64,000 nt of DNA from Vitellaria paradoxa. Its lineage: Eukaryota; Streptophyta; Magnoliopsida; Ericales; Sapotaceae. The translations under genes were made by a program, and so were the position numbers. This document shows positions 47,111 through 58,915 of this stretch, one piece after another. Location: assembly GCA_019916065.1 (NCBI GenBank), contig CM034237.1, forward strand, positions 46,644,367 through 46,708,366, in the 5' to 3' direction. The stretch's first letter is position 1; the number at the start of each line of letters is the position of its first letter. The notes under the pieces are model-generated. The model made no database searches and had not been told where the DNA came from. It saw only the letters and a program-made list of their open reading frames with translations.

Positions 47111-50100
47111 ATATACATTTAAATCTATTTTGATTATGTTTCAAAAATCAATTTTGAATCTGTTTGTGACGAAGATGAAAAGTCGCGGAAATTACCAGCA
47201 TTCGGATAAAACTGACAGTTTCAAAATGTATTGAAAACGCATGATGTCATTTTTTGTCTTCTTGTTACAAGTATGACTTATTCACAAACAAGGTTTTTTT
47301 TTTATGATTAAAATCTTTATAAGTTTATAAGGAGTGACTAGCCTCCAAAAACCCATAAAATAAAATAAGAAGTCCAAGTGCGTTCGTACAAATCAACGAC
47401 GGTCCAAGGAATGGGTTTAACGCTTAAATTGCCAAAATATTCTTGCGATTTATCATAAATTTAAGCCTAGTCTGAGATTAAAAAAAAGGTTAGTTCTTTT
47501 TTTTTTTCTTTTGCATTTGAAAAGAAAAAAAATTAATTTTTTAATAGTTATATTTTTACCTTTTTTAATTTAACACATTTATCCATAATGATTTAAAATA
47601 AGTTACTTTAAAATGTAAGAAGAAAATTTTAGTCATTTCAAGAAAGGTAAATTACACTTATTCTCCCTCAATATTTGAATAATTATGTTATCACCCCTCA
47701 ACCTTAAAAAGTAACACTCATTTCTCCTATTTTGAAATGTTGTTAAATTTAACATTTTTCGTTAAATTAATGGTCAAAATTAACAGCAAAAATCATAGTA
47801 ACCAAAATTTTTGGTATTTTTCCTATTTTACACATTTCTCTCTCACATCGTTGTCTTTTTTTTTTTTAACAAAAATTTTCATAATTTTTTAATATTTATT
47901 TATTTTTTGAGATTTTTGTAAAAATAATTGACGAAGGTGTGAGAGAGTGAATGATAAAATAGAAAAAAAATTTAAAATTTTAGTTATTTTGACACTTTCT
48001 CTTAAGTAAACTATTGTTTTAATATAAGAGAGTCAATATTAACAAAATTTATAAATAAAAGAGATACATGTAAGTTTTAAATATTGAGAAGTGATAAGTA
48101 TAATTAGGTAAATGTACTTTATCCTTTCAAAAAAATAAAAAAATTGAAGTACCACTTGGTTTGTATTTCTATTTTTCATTTTCTATTTAATGTGTTTTCT
48201 ATTTTTTAAAATCTTAAAATCAGAAAAATAGAAAACACATTTAATTTAACATTTTTTATTTTTCATATTTTGAGATTTTTCTCGTTTTGGGTTGAAAACG
48301 TTCGAAACAACTTTTTATCATTTTGTATTTTATATGTAAACTTATTTTCTATTTTCTAAAATAAATTTTAAAAATATAAATGATGAAATACATTTTGAGC
48401 TATTCTTTTTATTTTTAAAATTATAAAATAAAAAATAAATTTAAAACTAAGTACACCAGATGGCACCTGAATAGTCTGAAGGGCTCCTTGCAACTCTTTC
48501 TGGGCGATACCTTAAGTCTATGGTCCCATCCAAAAGCAACTTGTCCTTTTTTTTCTAACTTTTTTTTTTTTTTTTTGTCTTATATCACTTTTGTAACTAA
48601 AATTAATATTTTTTAGAAGTCTCAAATTTTAGAAATATTAATTATATTCGTAAAACATAAAAAAATTAAAAAGCTAATTTTTTTAAATGTGACATTTATA
48701 TTATAATTCCGTTCATACTACGGGCCTATTTGGTGTATAAAAATTTGGTGAAAATATCTGAAAATTTTTATTACATTTTTATACATTATTATCTTATCAA
48801 AGTTTAGAAAAAGTTTAATACTTTTTTAAAAAAATTGATAACTAGAATTCGGTTAATTAAATAGCAAAATTTTTTTCACCATTCTCAACTGTGAACTCCC
48901 AACTTATCGAATGACACCCACTTTGATTATTTTTTCTCGGGTCGTAGAAACCGTTCTGACAGATTGTAGAAACCGTTCCAACGGATTCGCACATCTAACT
49001 TCCGTCCAAACGAATTATAGAAACCGTTTCGATCAATTATAGTGCAAAAAAGTAATGACTGATATAAAATTTTAAATCCATCCAAATAAAAATCCAATCC
49101 GTTAGAACATGTATCTTACTGTTCATTTTTAAAAAATATAGTTTGAGATACATACACTAAATGTAAAAAATTTCTCAAAATTATATTTTATCTCACTCTT
49201 TATCACCCAAAACACACCCTAAAATGACAACTGTCCTACGTGAGTCGGCGTTGACAAGAATGCTTTTGGCACGGGACACCTCTAGCGATCGAAATATATG
49301 GTTGGTGTTTCTGACCAGGTGATGGCACCTCCCCCGCCGACACCGCAATGAATCAGAGTAACTTTTAAAGCCCTGTCTCCGATTTCCGTACCTAATTTCT
49401 TTATGGAGGCCAGATAATTCACGGGTGGACAGTGGCAGATCAGACCAAAGTTGGCACCAAATTAATTAAAAAGTTGGCACCAAATTTAATATTTCTATTC
49501 TTATTCTAATTTCTTGATTTTATATTAATTCCTAAATTTTAAATCTCTTCAATTAAAATCATTTCAGCATAAATTAACTTTTTATAATCTATTCCACAAT
49601 TTTTATTTCACAATTTACAAAATGAAAAATAACTAAATAAAATTACAATATTTAACCAATAATCAAATTAATAATAAAGTACGCATTGTTTGGTATTTGT
49701 ATATTATTTATTTAATCTTGCACTGTATATCCTTAAATTTTTATCATATTTTCATACCAAGGCTTAAATAATATATTGGGATTAAAAAGTTTTTCAGAAC
49801 CATTATGGACCAACTTAATCGGATCCCGCAGGACCGTATCCATTTGAATGTTTTAATTTGAAAACATTATTTTAAAAAGAAAATTACATACTGCATAAAA
49901 ATAATATGATGATCGGAGGATTAAAAGGGAATGACAAAAATTAAAAAATATAACCTTTTTTTTTGCACTTTACCCCTCTTTTCACTTTCTTTTATTTTCA
50001 TATGACCTTTTCCCCTTGTTTGGTTCTTCTTCAAAAGGGGAACGGGGGAGGGGGTGTCACTATTTTGCTCGTCATCATCACTAGTTGTCCAATTCAAAAA

Positions 50101-51360
50101 TAAATAAATAAATTATATTTATCTTTTCTTAATACTTAAGTAATTATATTTATTATCTCTCAACATTTAAAGATTATATTTATCTCATTTATTTTAAAAT
50201 TTTATTAATCTCTTTTTATTAAATCAACCGTTAAAACTTATACTGAGTTTGAGAAGTAAAAAAAAACAAAACAAAAATAAAAATTAGCTTTTTGAAGCTA
50301 AATACTAATCAACTATTAAAAAATTAAATTTTTTTTTTGGAAGGAAAAAAGACTAAGTTTTCAATAGCTAACCTTTTACTTTTTTGTTAATTTGATATTT
50401 TCGCCCTTTAAGACAAAAAAAAAAAAATTAGAATGCAATGAGGTAAATTTGATCATTTAAAATGAAAAAAAGTCAAAAAATTAGTAGTTAGAAGATGAAC
50501 TATTAACTTTTTTTTTCCCAAATGCACTCTTAACAAAAAATATCAAAGTAATAAAAATTTTATGTATTTTTTTTTATTTTATCCCTCTTCAAGAATTTTT
50601 TATTTTTACTTTTTTTTGCTTATTTTTAAAAATTTTTGTAAAGAAAACTAATAAAAATGTAAAATAGAAATGGGTAAAAAAAAAATACTTAAAATTTTTG
50701 TTACTTTGACATTTTTATTAAATTTTAACAATTAATTTACTGAAAAAGAATCAATGTTAATAATATTTCAAAATAAATAATATAAAAATAATTTTTAAAT
50801 ATTGAGAGATAATAAGCTTAATTAACTGAATGTTAAAGGGTGATGTGTTACTTACCCTTAAAAATTTGGATAAAAGTTTTAATTTTAATTTTTTTTAATC
50901 CAAATCCTTTCTGAATGAGATGAATTAATTGAGATGATCCAAGCATCATATTAGTTTCATCAATGATATCGGCAACTTTTTCCACGGGAATGCATGCGTG
51001 GTCCAGACAGGCATACAGGGCCTTAGCTAGGGTGGTAATGCGACAGATCAAAGTTGAATATAACAACATCTAAATTCAAACTCTAAATTTTCTGTTCATC
51101 TCTAAATTTACTACGAACTTCAAATATATATTTTTTTGAACTTTCATTCCCATTGTAAACGGAGAATTGATATATTTACGGATATCTAAAAATCTGAACC
51201 ATCTGTCTACCTCTAAATCTGCTCCTAACTTGATACATAATTTGATTGCATATATAACCATATTACTATCAAATAATTCATCTCTAAAATCAAAATAATA
51301 TATAAATATCATCAAAATAATAATTTACTGAAACAATACATAAACATTTCCAAAACTAAC
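47111..51360. other. Intergenic DNA
   Basis: AT-rich. Two related, diverged blocks (about 47645-48125 and 50090-50850) share TAAATTACAC/ATATTGAGAG-type ends and look like old palindromic MITEs. A more balanced island at 49220-49470 contains CTCCCCCGCCGACACCG and a duplicated AAAGTTGGCACCAAATT word, but no recognisable gene. Confidence 0.5.
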
Positions 51361-51540
51361 TTTTTTTTTATAACTTGAAACTTTCATCGATTTATTATAA
51401 TTCTCAACGAACCACATAACTGATGAGTAAACAGATGAGATATACGTTACCTCTCACGTACACCATACTTTAAGTTAGGAATCGAACCCGTGTAATCTCT
51501 ATAGAGAGTATATCCAAGAGTCACTCAAACTAATCCTGGG
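51361..51540 (-). mobile_element. tRNA-derived SINE relic
   Basis: On the minus strand an A-box-like GGATTAGTTTGAGTGACTC near 51533 is followed by the B-box word GGGTTCGATTCC (about 51482-51493). The body ends in an A-run (the T-run at 51361-51369 on plus). No clear duplication was found. Confidence 0.5.
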
Positions 51541-51962
51541 GGCAAAATCAAAAGCCAACATTTTAACAAAGTATCATCTCACCAACCAATACGCAAAAGA
51601 TATAATTCCAAAGTATTAACATTGTCACAACTTAAAGTAACAAATACAAAATATAATAGTTTATAACATAATCATTAATCCCAATTTTATGAAACTTCCA
51701 AAAATATCCATATATACTCCGAAAGTTCAGGACTATTTAGGCCTATTTGGATAGTTTTTAGGACAGATTAGGGTATAACGAAAAAAATTCAGATCAAATA
51801 TCGAATTCGAGATTGATCAATACCGAAACAATCTTATCCTTATATCTAATTCCATATTAAAATTTTTGTTTTAAAAAAATTCAAATTCGATCCGATTTCT
51901 CAAAAAAATTCAAATCTCACACCTATTAAATTTAAATAATAGATCAAATTCAGACGACTTGA

Positions 51963-52012
51963 CGGAAATAGCCAGGGTTAGGGGTAACGGAAATAGCCAG
52001 GGTTAGGGGTAA
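51963..52012. repeat. 25-bp tandem duplication with telomere-like core
   Basis: Two perfect copies of a 25-bp unit beginning CGGAAATAGCCAGGGTTAGG. The GGGTTAGGGG core is reminiscent of telomeric repeats but is too short to be one. Confidence 0.9.
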
Positions 52013-53092
52013 GTCCGGTGCACTGGACCGGATTTATCCCCTTCCCAAATAGCCATCCCTAGCCTTGGCACTCGAGCCACACTGCCAAAATTTCGGAAAA
52101 TCAAAAGTGGTACCCCCCAACGCACGGACTGAAAAATAGCAGGAAACGGACGGCTGGGATTTAAAACGGACGGTTGAGATTTAAAAAATAAAAAAAATAG
52201 TAGACTGAAAAACAGCGGGGACCCGAGTCCCAAACAGACAAGCACTGCAATGACTAATATCAAGAGAACACCATGACATAAATTTTTGTTATTTAAATTT
52301 GATTGGAAATCAAAAAAATTAATTTTTATCTTATTTTTATCTGATTTATTTAACAATTTAATTGTGTTATTTATATTTATAAGAAATTATAAAAATTTTC
52401 AAAATTCACATAATTTTTTTAATTTTTTCTAACTAAAAAATTGAATATATTTAATTTTATAATTTTTTTATGAATACAAATAAATATGTTTAAAAATTAT
52501 CAAAATAAGTAAAAGTTAATTAAAAATTATACAAAACAGAAATAAACTAACAAAAAATAAAGTGATTTTAATACCCAAACAAACACCCAGATGTTTAGTT
52601 GGTCAAAACTAATTAAAATTTATTAATTTTTATTAATTTTTTTATTTTTTAATCAAATTTTATCACATAATAATTTTATATTAAATTTTTATATTTTTAC
52701 TATACTTTTCCGACAAATTTTTATCAACCAAGCGTCCCCTATAATTAAAAAAAGTTTGCTGACCACTTCCATTTTGGCAGACAAATATAAAAATTCAAAA
52801 TATGATAGTAGGAAATTTTGATCCAACAAACAAGGATCTGTGTGTTAGTCTGGCCTAATACAGAGAAATTCTTGTAAACCAAATATATCTGCTAATAAAT
52901 AGGATAAGATTTAACGAATTCTTAAAATTAACCTCAACTTATTGTTCGAAGTCCAAGTGGCCTCCTGTCCTCACGTGTAATCCTAAAAATCATTAAAAAT
53001 TAAAAATCTACTCAAAAAATCATTTAATATCTTAAAAAAAAAAAAAAAAAAAACGAGGGGAGGTGTTGAGAAGATGATGAGCAAAACTCAGC
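52013..53092. other. Intergenic DNA downstream of the GXM-type gene
   Basis: It contains paired words ACGGACGGCTGGGATTTAAA / ACGGACGGTTGAGATTTAAA at about 52147-52185, then AT-rich DNA and an A-run near 53034-53053. The last part is the 3' flank of the minus-strand gene. Confidence 0.45.
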
Positions 53093-53938
53093 TTAGCAGA
53101 ACCCAGAACCGGCAGTACTCCCACCGCTCCCGTTAGCCGCCGACGGTATTTCGAAGTGCCAAAGCCTCCCAACAGCCTTCACCAAGTACTTCTTGCACAG
53201 GAACTCCTCAGCAAAGGTCTTCTCGACCCTCCGATCAACATCATGCAAGAACACGTGCGTCACGCTGGATCCCTTCCTGTTCCTGGCCATCACCGCCGCC
53301 GAGTATATCGCACCCATCCGTCCCGGCGCCTCCGGGAAGTACCCTCTCGGCGCGTCGATCATGATCAGATCCCACTCCGTATCGTAGAACTCGTCGGGCA
53401 AACCCGTGAGGGCCAACTTGCACTTGACATTGTCGCGAAGGTACGACTTCGACGGCCGGCACTCCGGTTCCGATTTGTACCATGAGAGGAGATCGTCGGC
53501 CTCGGAGAGCTGGGTCCGGTACTTGACGGCGTGAGCGCGGAGGTCAGGGGCGTCCTTGAGGACGGACTGGACCCACTTGGGGTCCTCTTCGAGGAAGAGA
53601 GTCTTGCCGCGGGGATTGAGGGAGGCCCACATGAGAGAGTCGTAGCCCAGGCCGAAGACGAGGAAGTTGGAGGGGGAGAGAGATTGGAGGACGTCGAAGG
53701 AGACGCTGATCTCGGCGAACGATTGCTGGGGGACGATGTGCGACGTGGCGTAGTGGATTATGGCTCTGAGTTGCATCGGCGAGGTTGGGTAGTCAGTTTC
53801 GGTTCGGGCTCTGAAAGTACAAGAAATGGGATTGTCGATCGATCGGGTGAAGGTGGTGATGAGGAACGCCCCGCCTATGAGGCACACCAGTGCGGCGCCA
53901 AGAAACCATGGCTTCCCCGAAGGGAAATTGCGGTTCAT
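53093..53938 (-). CDS. GXM: Glucuronoxylan 4-O-methyltransferase (DUF579, GXM-type)
   Basis: A single-exon 281-residue type II Golgi protein. Residues 10-30 form the membrane anchor behind a short cytosolic tail; the DUF579 domain spans about 50-265. SAM-site motif GLGYDSLMW at 96-104, then FLEEDPKW (115-122), IDAPRGYFPEAPGRM (194-208), VFLHDVDR (229-236) and a C-terminal GFC. Known GXM proteins are of similar length and transfer methyl from S-adenosylmethionine to the 4-O position of glucuronic acid side chains of xylan in the Golgi, during secondary-wall formation. LEEDPKW and RGYFPEAPGRM favour GXM over the IRX15 branch of DUF579. The ATG is preceded by a leader and a TATA box at 54017-54026. 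GC-rich and intact; no introns, as is usual in this family. Confidence 0.92.
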   Translation of the reverse strand: MNRNFPSGKPWFLGAALVCLIGGAFLITTFTRSIDNPISCTFRARTETDYPTSPMQLRAIIHYATSHIVPQQSFAEISVSFDVLQSLSPSNFLVFGLGYDSLMWASLNPRGKTLFLEEDPKWVQSVLKDAPDLRAHAVKYRTQLSEADDLLSWYKSEPECRPSKSYLRDNVKCKLALTGLPDEFYDTEWDLIMIDAPRGYFPEAPGRMGAIYSAAVMARNRKGSSVTHVFLHDVDRRVEKTFAEEFLCKKYLVKAVGRLWHFEIPSAANGSGGSTAGSGFC

Positions 53939-54016
53939 CTCTTGTTTGGCTTCCGAGAAAATATCAGAGGAAAGAAAAAGTTTTGTTAGAAAGAATGTCT
54001 GGGTCAGAGCTCCGTG

Positions 54017-54026
54017 TTTTATAAAT
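54017..54026 (-). promoter_or_regulatory. TATA box of the GXM-type gene
   Basis: TATTTATAAAA on the minus strand lies about 80 bases upstream of the ATG at 53938, a plausible core promoter. Immediately upstream is a (GA)n tract (54067-54094) followed by a G-run. Confidence 0.6.
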
Positions 54027-54063
54027 AATAACAGTGGGTTCTTAGAAATCCGAAACCGTGAAG

Positions 54064-54066
<3 letters not shown>

Positions 54067-54103
<37 letters not shown>

Positions 54104-54104
54104 A
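54067..54104. repeat. (GA)n microsatellite
   Basis: About 28 bp of GA followed by nine G residues, in the promoter region of the GXM-type gene on its distal side. GAGA-type tracts are bound by plant BPC factors, but function here is unproven. Confidence 0.85.
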
Positions 54105-55296
54105 GGAGGAGGCTTTCCGTTTTGAGATAACGCGTAATGAGATAAAGAATTGTTTGAAATCTTAAAAAATTAAAAAATTTTAAAAATTTTAAAAGTTTAA
54201 AAATTTTTTAAATTAAATTTTATTATTTATTATTTTTACATTACATTAATTTTACTTTTTGATTTTTTTAATTTTTTTACTCTAAACACTATTGAAATAA
54301 AATAAATTAAGAGTTTGTAATTTGTATAATAAAATAAAAATTAATAATTTTTAAATATTTTTTTATAATTTTTCAAAATTTTTTTAAACATCCCGAACCG
54401 AGTTAACGTATTGTTGTGACCGAAATACCCTTAAATGTGAAAAAAATTAAAATTATTACGAGTGACAGCGGGTGAACAGTATTGTGGTGACCGAAATGCC
54501 CTTGAAAGCAAACAAAATTAAAATTATTACGAGTGAAAATGAGTGAACAGTCTGTTTACCCACTCCTATTTCCTATGATGCCATAATAATAATAGGACGT
54601 GTGGTTGTCTTAGGATCCACGTGGTTAACATTCACATTTTTTTTTTTCTTCTTAAAGTCTGTTTAGAGTGGTAAAAAATAAGATAAATTAAAAATTCGTA
54701 ATAAATATAGTGAAAGAAAAAATTAACGTGATATAGAATTAATAAAATTTTATAAAATTTTTTATTATTTATTTACAAATCAAACAGAGTCTTCTTAGTC
54801 ATAAACATAATTTGAGTGCGTGTAATTTGCTGATAAATTATAAAAATATATAAAAATAATTAAAAATTATTTATTTTATTTTATTATATTAATTACGAAT
54901 TTATAATTTATTTTATTTTATTTTATTTTTTATTATTTTAAATACTTACTTCGTCGGCAGGATTACCAAATGACGAGAACACTGACAAGAGTCAAAACAC
55001 CAGGTAATGTCAAAAAAGTATTATTGTTTGTCGTTGTGTTGGGACACCGCATCTAAAAAAGATTTTAAATTAAAGTGGCGTTTGAGGCATAAGCATGCAA
55101 TGGTATTGAAAAATTTGTGGAGTCCCCTCCAGTTGTCCCTCGTAGAGCCTTTTGACATCATTTTGGTGGTAATTGAATTTTAAAATATCAAAAGAAATTC
55201 ATATTGAACTCTTGATGAGCCCTTTGAATAAAATTTTCAAAACATGAAAGATAGTAAAAAGTCTTTTAAAAAAAAATCAAACATACAATTATTATA
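54105..55296. other. Intergenic DNA
   Basis: AT-rich. A diverged tandem pair near 54418-54558 repeats the phrase TGTGGTGACCGAAATRCCCTT with AAAATTAAAATTATTACGAG. Partial MITE ends (GTCTGTTTAGAGTGG near 54657, CAAATCAAACAGAGTC near 54776) are visible. Confidence 0.5.
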
Positions 55297-55433
55297 GGTG
55301 AGTTTAGTTTACAAATAAACTTTAAAAATTTTTATAAATTTCTGTTAATTTTATATCACATCAATTTTTTTCGTTCACTACATACATTACAAATTTTTAA
55401 TTTATCTCAATTTATTTTACTTTAAACTCACCC
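55297..55433. mobile_element. Short MITE with ATA target-site duplication
   Basis: ATA flanks at 55294-55296 and 55434-55436. The ends are GGTGAGTTTAGTTTACAAA and the near-complement TTTTACTTTAAACTCACCC. 137 bp, noncoding. Confidence 0.65.
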
Positions 55434-55436
55434 ATA

Positions 55437-56556
55437 GAATATGCGAAGAATTCGTTGTTTATATCACAAGCAACCTTAAATTCTCTCTTCCCAGGAGCCA
55501 TGAAAAAAAAAAAAAAAACAACACATTGACATGAGATTTGATGAATGGCTCTAAATTATATGCACACAAAATCTCTCTCTCTCTCCTCTTTGATGATATT
55601 ATTTTTAAAATTTCCACACATCTTCAGCTGTCTAAGATTCATTCCAATCTCATGATTTTCCATCCTACTGTTCATCTCTGCTCAATGAAGAGGAGCTCAA
55701 GAAGGAACTACACATTCTTTGAAATATTTTGTGCGTATATGATAAAAAATAATAATATCTTTCTTAAAATTAGAGCCCTTGATTTTGCAGTATATGATAA
55801 TGGTTATATATAAAAGGTGCAATTGACGCACTAAAAATTATCTAAAAATTTTAAAAATTTTTAAAAATTATTTATTTTTTATTTTATTACTTGAATTACA
55901 AATTTACAAATTATTTTACGTATTATTTCACTTGATCTCACTTTTTATCACTTTAAACGACTCCAAAATCATGTTGCTGTGTCTAAAGTATTCACGGCGC
56001 ATCAAGGAAGTAAAGTGCTAATTTATTGGTGTAGGTTGGATCAATCCCGACTAACTTAAATATAGGATGTGTTTGAAATGATAAAAAGTAATACAAAATA
56101 TTTGTTTGGTGGGATGTAAAAGCTAAAAAATTCTAAAAATTTTTGAAAACTTTTAAAAGGTATTCAATTTTTATTTCATTACACGAATTATAAACTCACA
56201 AATTATTTCAAATCATATTATTTTATCTCACTTTTTGTCACTCCAAATGACCCCAAAATGAGATAAAGTGAGAAAAGTTGCGAGTTCGTAATTCATGTAG
56301 TGAGATAAAAAATGAATAATTTTTAAAATTTTTCAGTATTTTTTATCATTTTTTAAAATTTTTTATCATTCCAAACGGAGCTATAATATACTAAGAAAAC
56401 TTACTTAAAATAAAATACAAAAATAATTTATTGTATAAACATACCTATTTAAAATAAAATACCAAAATAATAATAATAATAATAAAAATAAACATATCTA
56501 TTTTACAAATTATTTGATAATAGATTGATAATTTTGAAAAGACGTAGCATAGCCTA
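55437..56556. other. Intergenic DNA with MITE fragments
   Basis: Repeated segments around 55840-55975, 56060-56260 and 56275-56375 share the TAATTCRTGTAGTGAGATAAAA core and GTTTGGAGT-like ends, so they are copies or pieces of one MITE family. No gene was seen. Confidence 0.5.
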
Positions 56557-56673
56557 TCATTTTCTTTTAAAAGAAATACAATCAAAAGGGGCTAATTCAA
56601 ATCCCTCAAGTAAAATAAGAACTGACCCAACATTCAAAGCTCCTTTTTTACCATTAGCAATAATTTGTTTCAA
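56557..56673 (-). pseudogene. petA: Plastid petA (cytochrome f) fragment in the nucleus
   Basis: Thirty-eight minus-strand codons read [20 protein letters not shown] then [14 protein letters not shown], recognisable as the cytochrome f segment with the conserved [20 protein letters not shown]-type core. Several substitutions (P to L and P to F among them) and a stop soon after show that it is a decayed plastid-to-nucleus insert, not the plastid gene. Homology ends abruptly on both sides. The adjacent plus-strand frame at 56854-57099, with a Lys/Arg-rich tail, was not identified. Confidence 0.8.
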
Positions 56674-56853
56674 TGAGTCCTAGATTTTTTTTATTGCTCC
56701 CAATCCATATAATGGAATATAAAATAAAATATTTTATGTTTCCCTCTAACATATAGACGTCAAATCAAAGTAAACGATAAAGTAGTTGGAAGACCTATAA
56801 ATAAAAGTATCATTTTCAAAGTACATGGAAGACTTGTTGATACAAACTGGTCA

Positions 56854-57099
56854 TTGATATTAGAATTTGATAAATCAAACCAAATTGGTTTATTAATAGG
56901 ATGCCCTAATATATATGTTACTAAATTTCACATTAGACAATGTTTGATATCTCCAAAAATTCATTTTTTAAAATTGGATAAGAAAAAAGGAAAAAATAAA
57001 AAATCTAGATTATCCAAAAGGAGAGAAAAAAGAATAAGAAAAAAAAAATACAAATACATATTAGGGTTGTCATTGATCGTCATTAATTATTTGATATAG
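56854..57099 (+). other. Unidentified AT-rich open frame next to the petA insert
   Basis: An 81-codon frame whose reading continues upstream without stops for about 30 more codons (…KSIIFKVHGRLVDTNWSLIL…), ending in a Lys/Arg-rich stretch. Composition resembles organellar or gene-fragment sequence. I cannot name a source. It may be part of the same inserted block as petA. Confidence 0.25.
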
Positions 57100-57365
57100 A
57101 ATTTCAGTACGTATGTACAACTATGTAAGTTTATCTTTTATCCTTCTGAAGTTTCGATAGAATAATTTAGAAGAATTTATCTACCAAAGCAGTCGATTAA
57201 TTCTGTTTGCTATATATAGCAATTTCCATTGAGTCCCTTGTGTCTATTAGAAAATACTAACAATAACTCGTGTTTCTAGTGCTCTAAACAAAATTATTAC
57301 TCGTCTCATAATGAATTGAGTAGCTGTTCTGTGATGAGGAGGTTTTATTTGCCTTTTGCTTTCAG

Positions 57366-57467
57366 GAACGTGCAGCTGGTGCACTGGCAAATCTGGCAGC
57401 CGATGACAAGTGTAGCGTGGAGGTTGTAGTGGTAGGTGGAATACATGCTCTGGTGACTCTTGATTAA
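57366..57467 (+). pseudogene. ARABIDILLO armadillo-repeat exon fragment
   Basis: After a well-formed acceptor (TTTGCTTTCAG) the frame reads ERAAGALANLAADDKCSVEV then GGIHALVTLD and stops. This is an armadillo-repeat segment characteristic of the plant F-box/ARM protein ARABIDILLO, which is over 900 residues long. Only one partial exon remains and it runs into a stop within the repeat. Retention of the intron-exon border indicates a DNA-level copy, not a retrocopy. Confidence 0.8.
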
Positions 57468-57999
57468 AATAGCCAAAAGAAAAAAGGATAGTTGATTTGT
57501 GCGCATGATTAATAGGATTCCCTGTTGTCTACCACCTTGTAATGGATATGGAATGTGTTTAGAGTTGTATAAAATTGTATAAAATTATAAAAGTTAATGT
57601 CTCGTATTTTGTGTACTGAGTAGAGAATTTAAATTTTATTATCTCGTAATTCGTATTTGTAGAAATTTGTAGAATTTTGTATTATTTTGTTGAATGCCAA
57701 ACACACCCAATTGTAACCTATTAGTATTTCCTTTAAGTAATTTTTTTTTTTTGGGGAGGGTGGGAGAATAAGTAATCCTTCTGTATTTTTTATTGGGTTC
57801 AAATTTTTATTCATACTTTGAATTGATGAGACTAAACCTTGTGTAAGGCAAGTTATGGAGCTGACATTAGGTCCATATGATAATATCAGCTAAAACTTGT
57901 GTAGAAAATCCATCAGACGCCATATCCTGTGTTGATAAGTCCATAAAAGTACTTTGCTAAAAAAAATGTATGTACATACAAATTCTCCATTCTTCTGCA

Positions 58000-58420
58000 A
58001 TTAAATTTGAGAAGAAGCTCCTCTATGATAGTAGTTCTCAGGCTCCTTCTTTTGCATCTCAATATCCAACAAGAAGTCTGCACGTTCTTTCTGAATCTTG
58101 CTGAACCACTCTGAATACTGATGCTCAATTTCAATCATGAAGGCTTCCTGATCACGAGAAAGTGACTCATCACATTGATACTAATACCACATTGTATCTT
58201 TCTCTAATTTAAGGCAATCATGTTCATCCTCGAGGAACTTAGAAATGGATCATCTCTCCTCAGCAACACGCTAGCTAGCTCTTCAACAGTCAAGTCCCAC
58301 TCCGTTTCAATCTTTGCCTTCTCAGCATTCAACTCATCTGCCTAAGCCAAGTCTTATTTGTAAAACCATTAGTTCATTCGTTTCACTTTTCATGGCCTCT
58401 ATTTTCTTCTTTGCGTGATC
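58000..58420 (-). pseudogene. CRWN/NMCP1 coiled-coil gene fragment
   Basis: Minus-strand frames read ELNAEKAKIETEWDLTVEEL, then after frameshifts RVAEERWSISKFLEDEHDCL and SLSRDQEAFMIEIEHQYSEW followed by FSKIQKERADFLLDIEMQKK. These match the conserved coiled-coil of plant nuclear-lamina-like CRWN/NMCP1 proteins (the SEWFSKIQxERADFLxxIEMQK block). At least one frameshift and stops break it. Only a few per cent of the ~1100-residue protein is represented. Confidence 0.8.
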
Positions 58421-58732
58421 AACTTTTTTTTTCTTTCTGTGTCTTCCAGTAAATCCATAGACTTCTAGAGAAAAATAAATAAATAAATAACTAATCCACT
58501 AGAATCACTACTTTTATTATATTTTGAATGCAACAGAAATACTTTCATTGAATAATTTAGATGTTATGACGAAACCAATTCAAAATTTAAAATTTTATTT
58601 TTGGAGGTTGACTTTTGGCCTTGCCGAGCTTGAGATTGTGAATTGTGTGTCTCTATGTATATATATAACATTCCCACACGGGATTATTTCAATCCACAAG
58701 AGTGAGATACCTTAATAGATATACACATGTTG

Positions 58733-58915
58733 ATAACTCTATGCCAATTACTTTTGATTCTTATGGTCAGTTGGTTTCATATGCTCCTGCTCTAGGCCAG
58801 CTACTTTCGATAACTCTTGGCCAACTACTGTTGGCTTTTTGTGTTGAAAACTCTAGGCCAACTACTTTTGATTCTTATGGTCAGCTGGTTTCATATGCCA
58901 CTGTTCTAGGCAAAC
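58733..58915 (+). repeat. Imperfect direct repeat, ~117-bp period
   Basis: CCAAYTACTTTTGATTCTTA followed by TGGTCAGYTGGTTTCATATG occurs at about 58744 and 58858, with a shorter half-copy (ACTCTTGGCCAACTACT) between. The words CTCTAGGCCA/CTCTTGGCCA recur. No gene. Confidence 0.7.

Noticed and set aside
51963..52012. Interstitial telomere repeat
   Set aside because: There are only two GGGTTAGGGG words and no (TTTAGGG)n run.
53156..53989. Plus-strand frames of 109 and 152 codons
   Set aside because: They lie opposite the GXM-type coding sequence; high GC content keeps the antisense frames open.
56674..57100. Continuation of the plastid insert beyond petA
   Set aside because: Homology to petA stops at 56673, and the neighbouring frame does not match any plastid gene I can recognise, so the insert was not extended.
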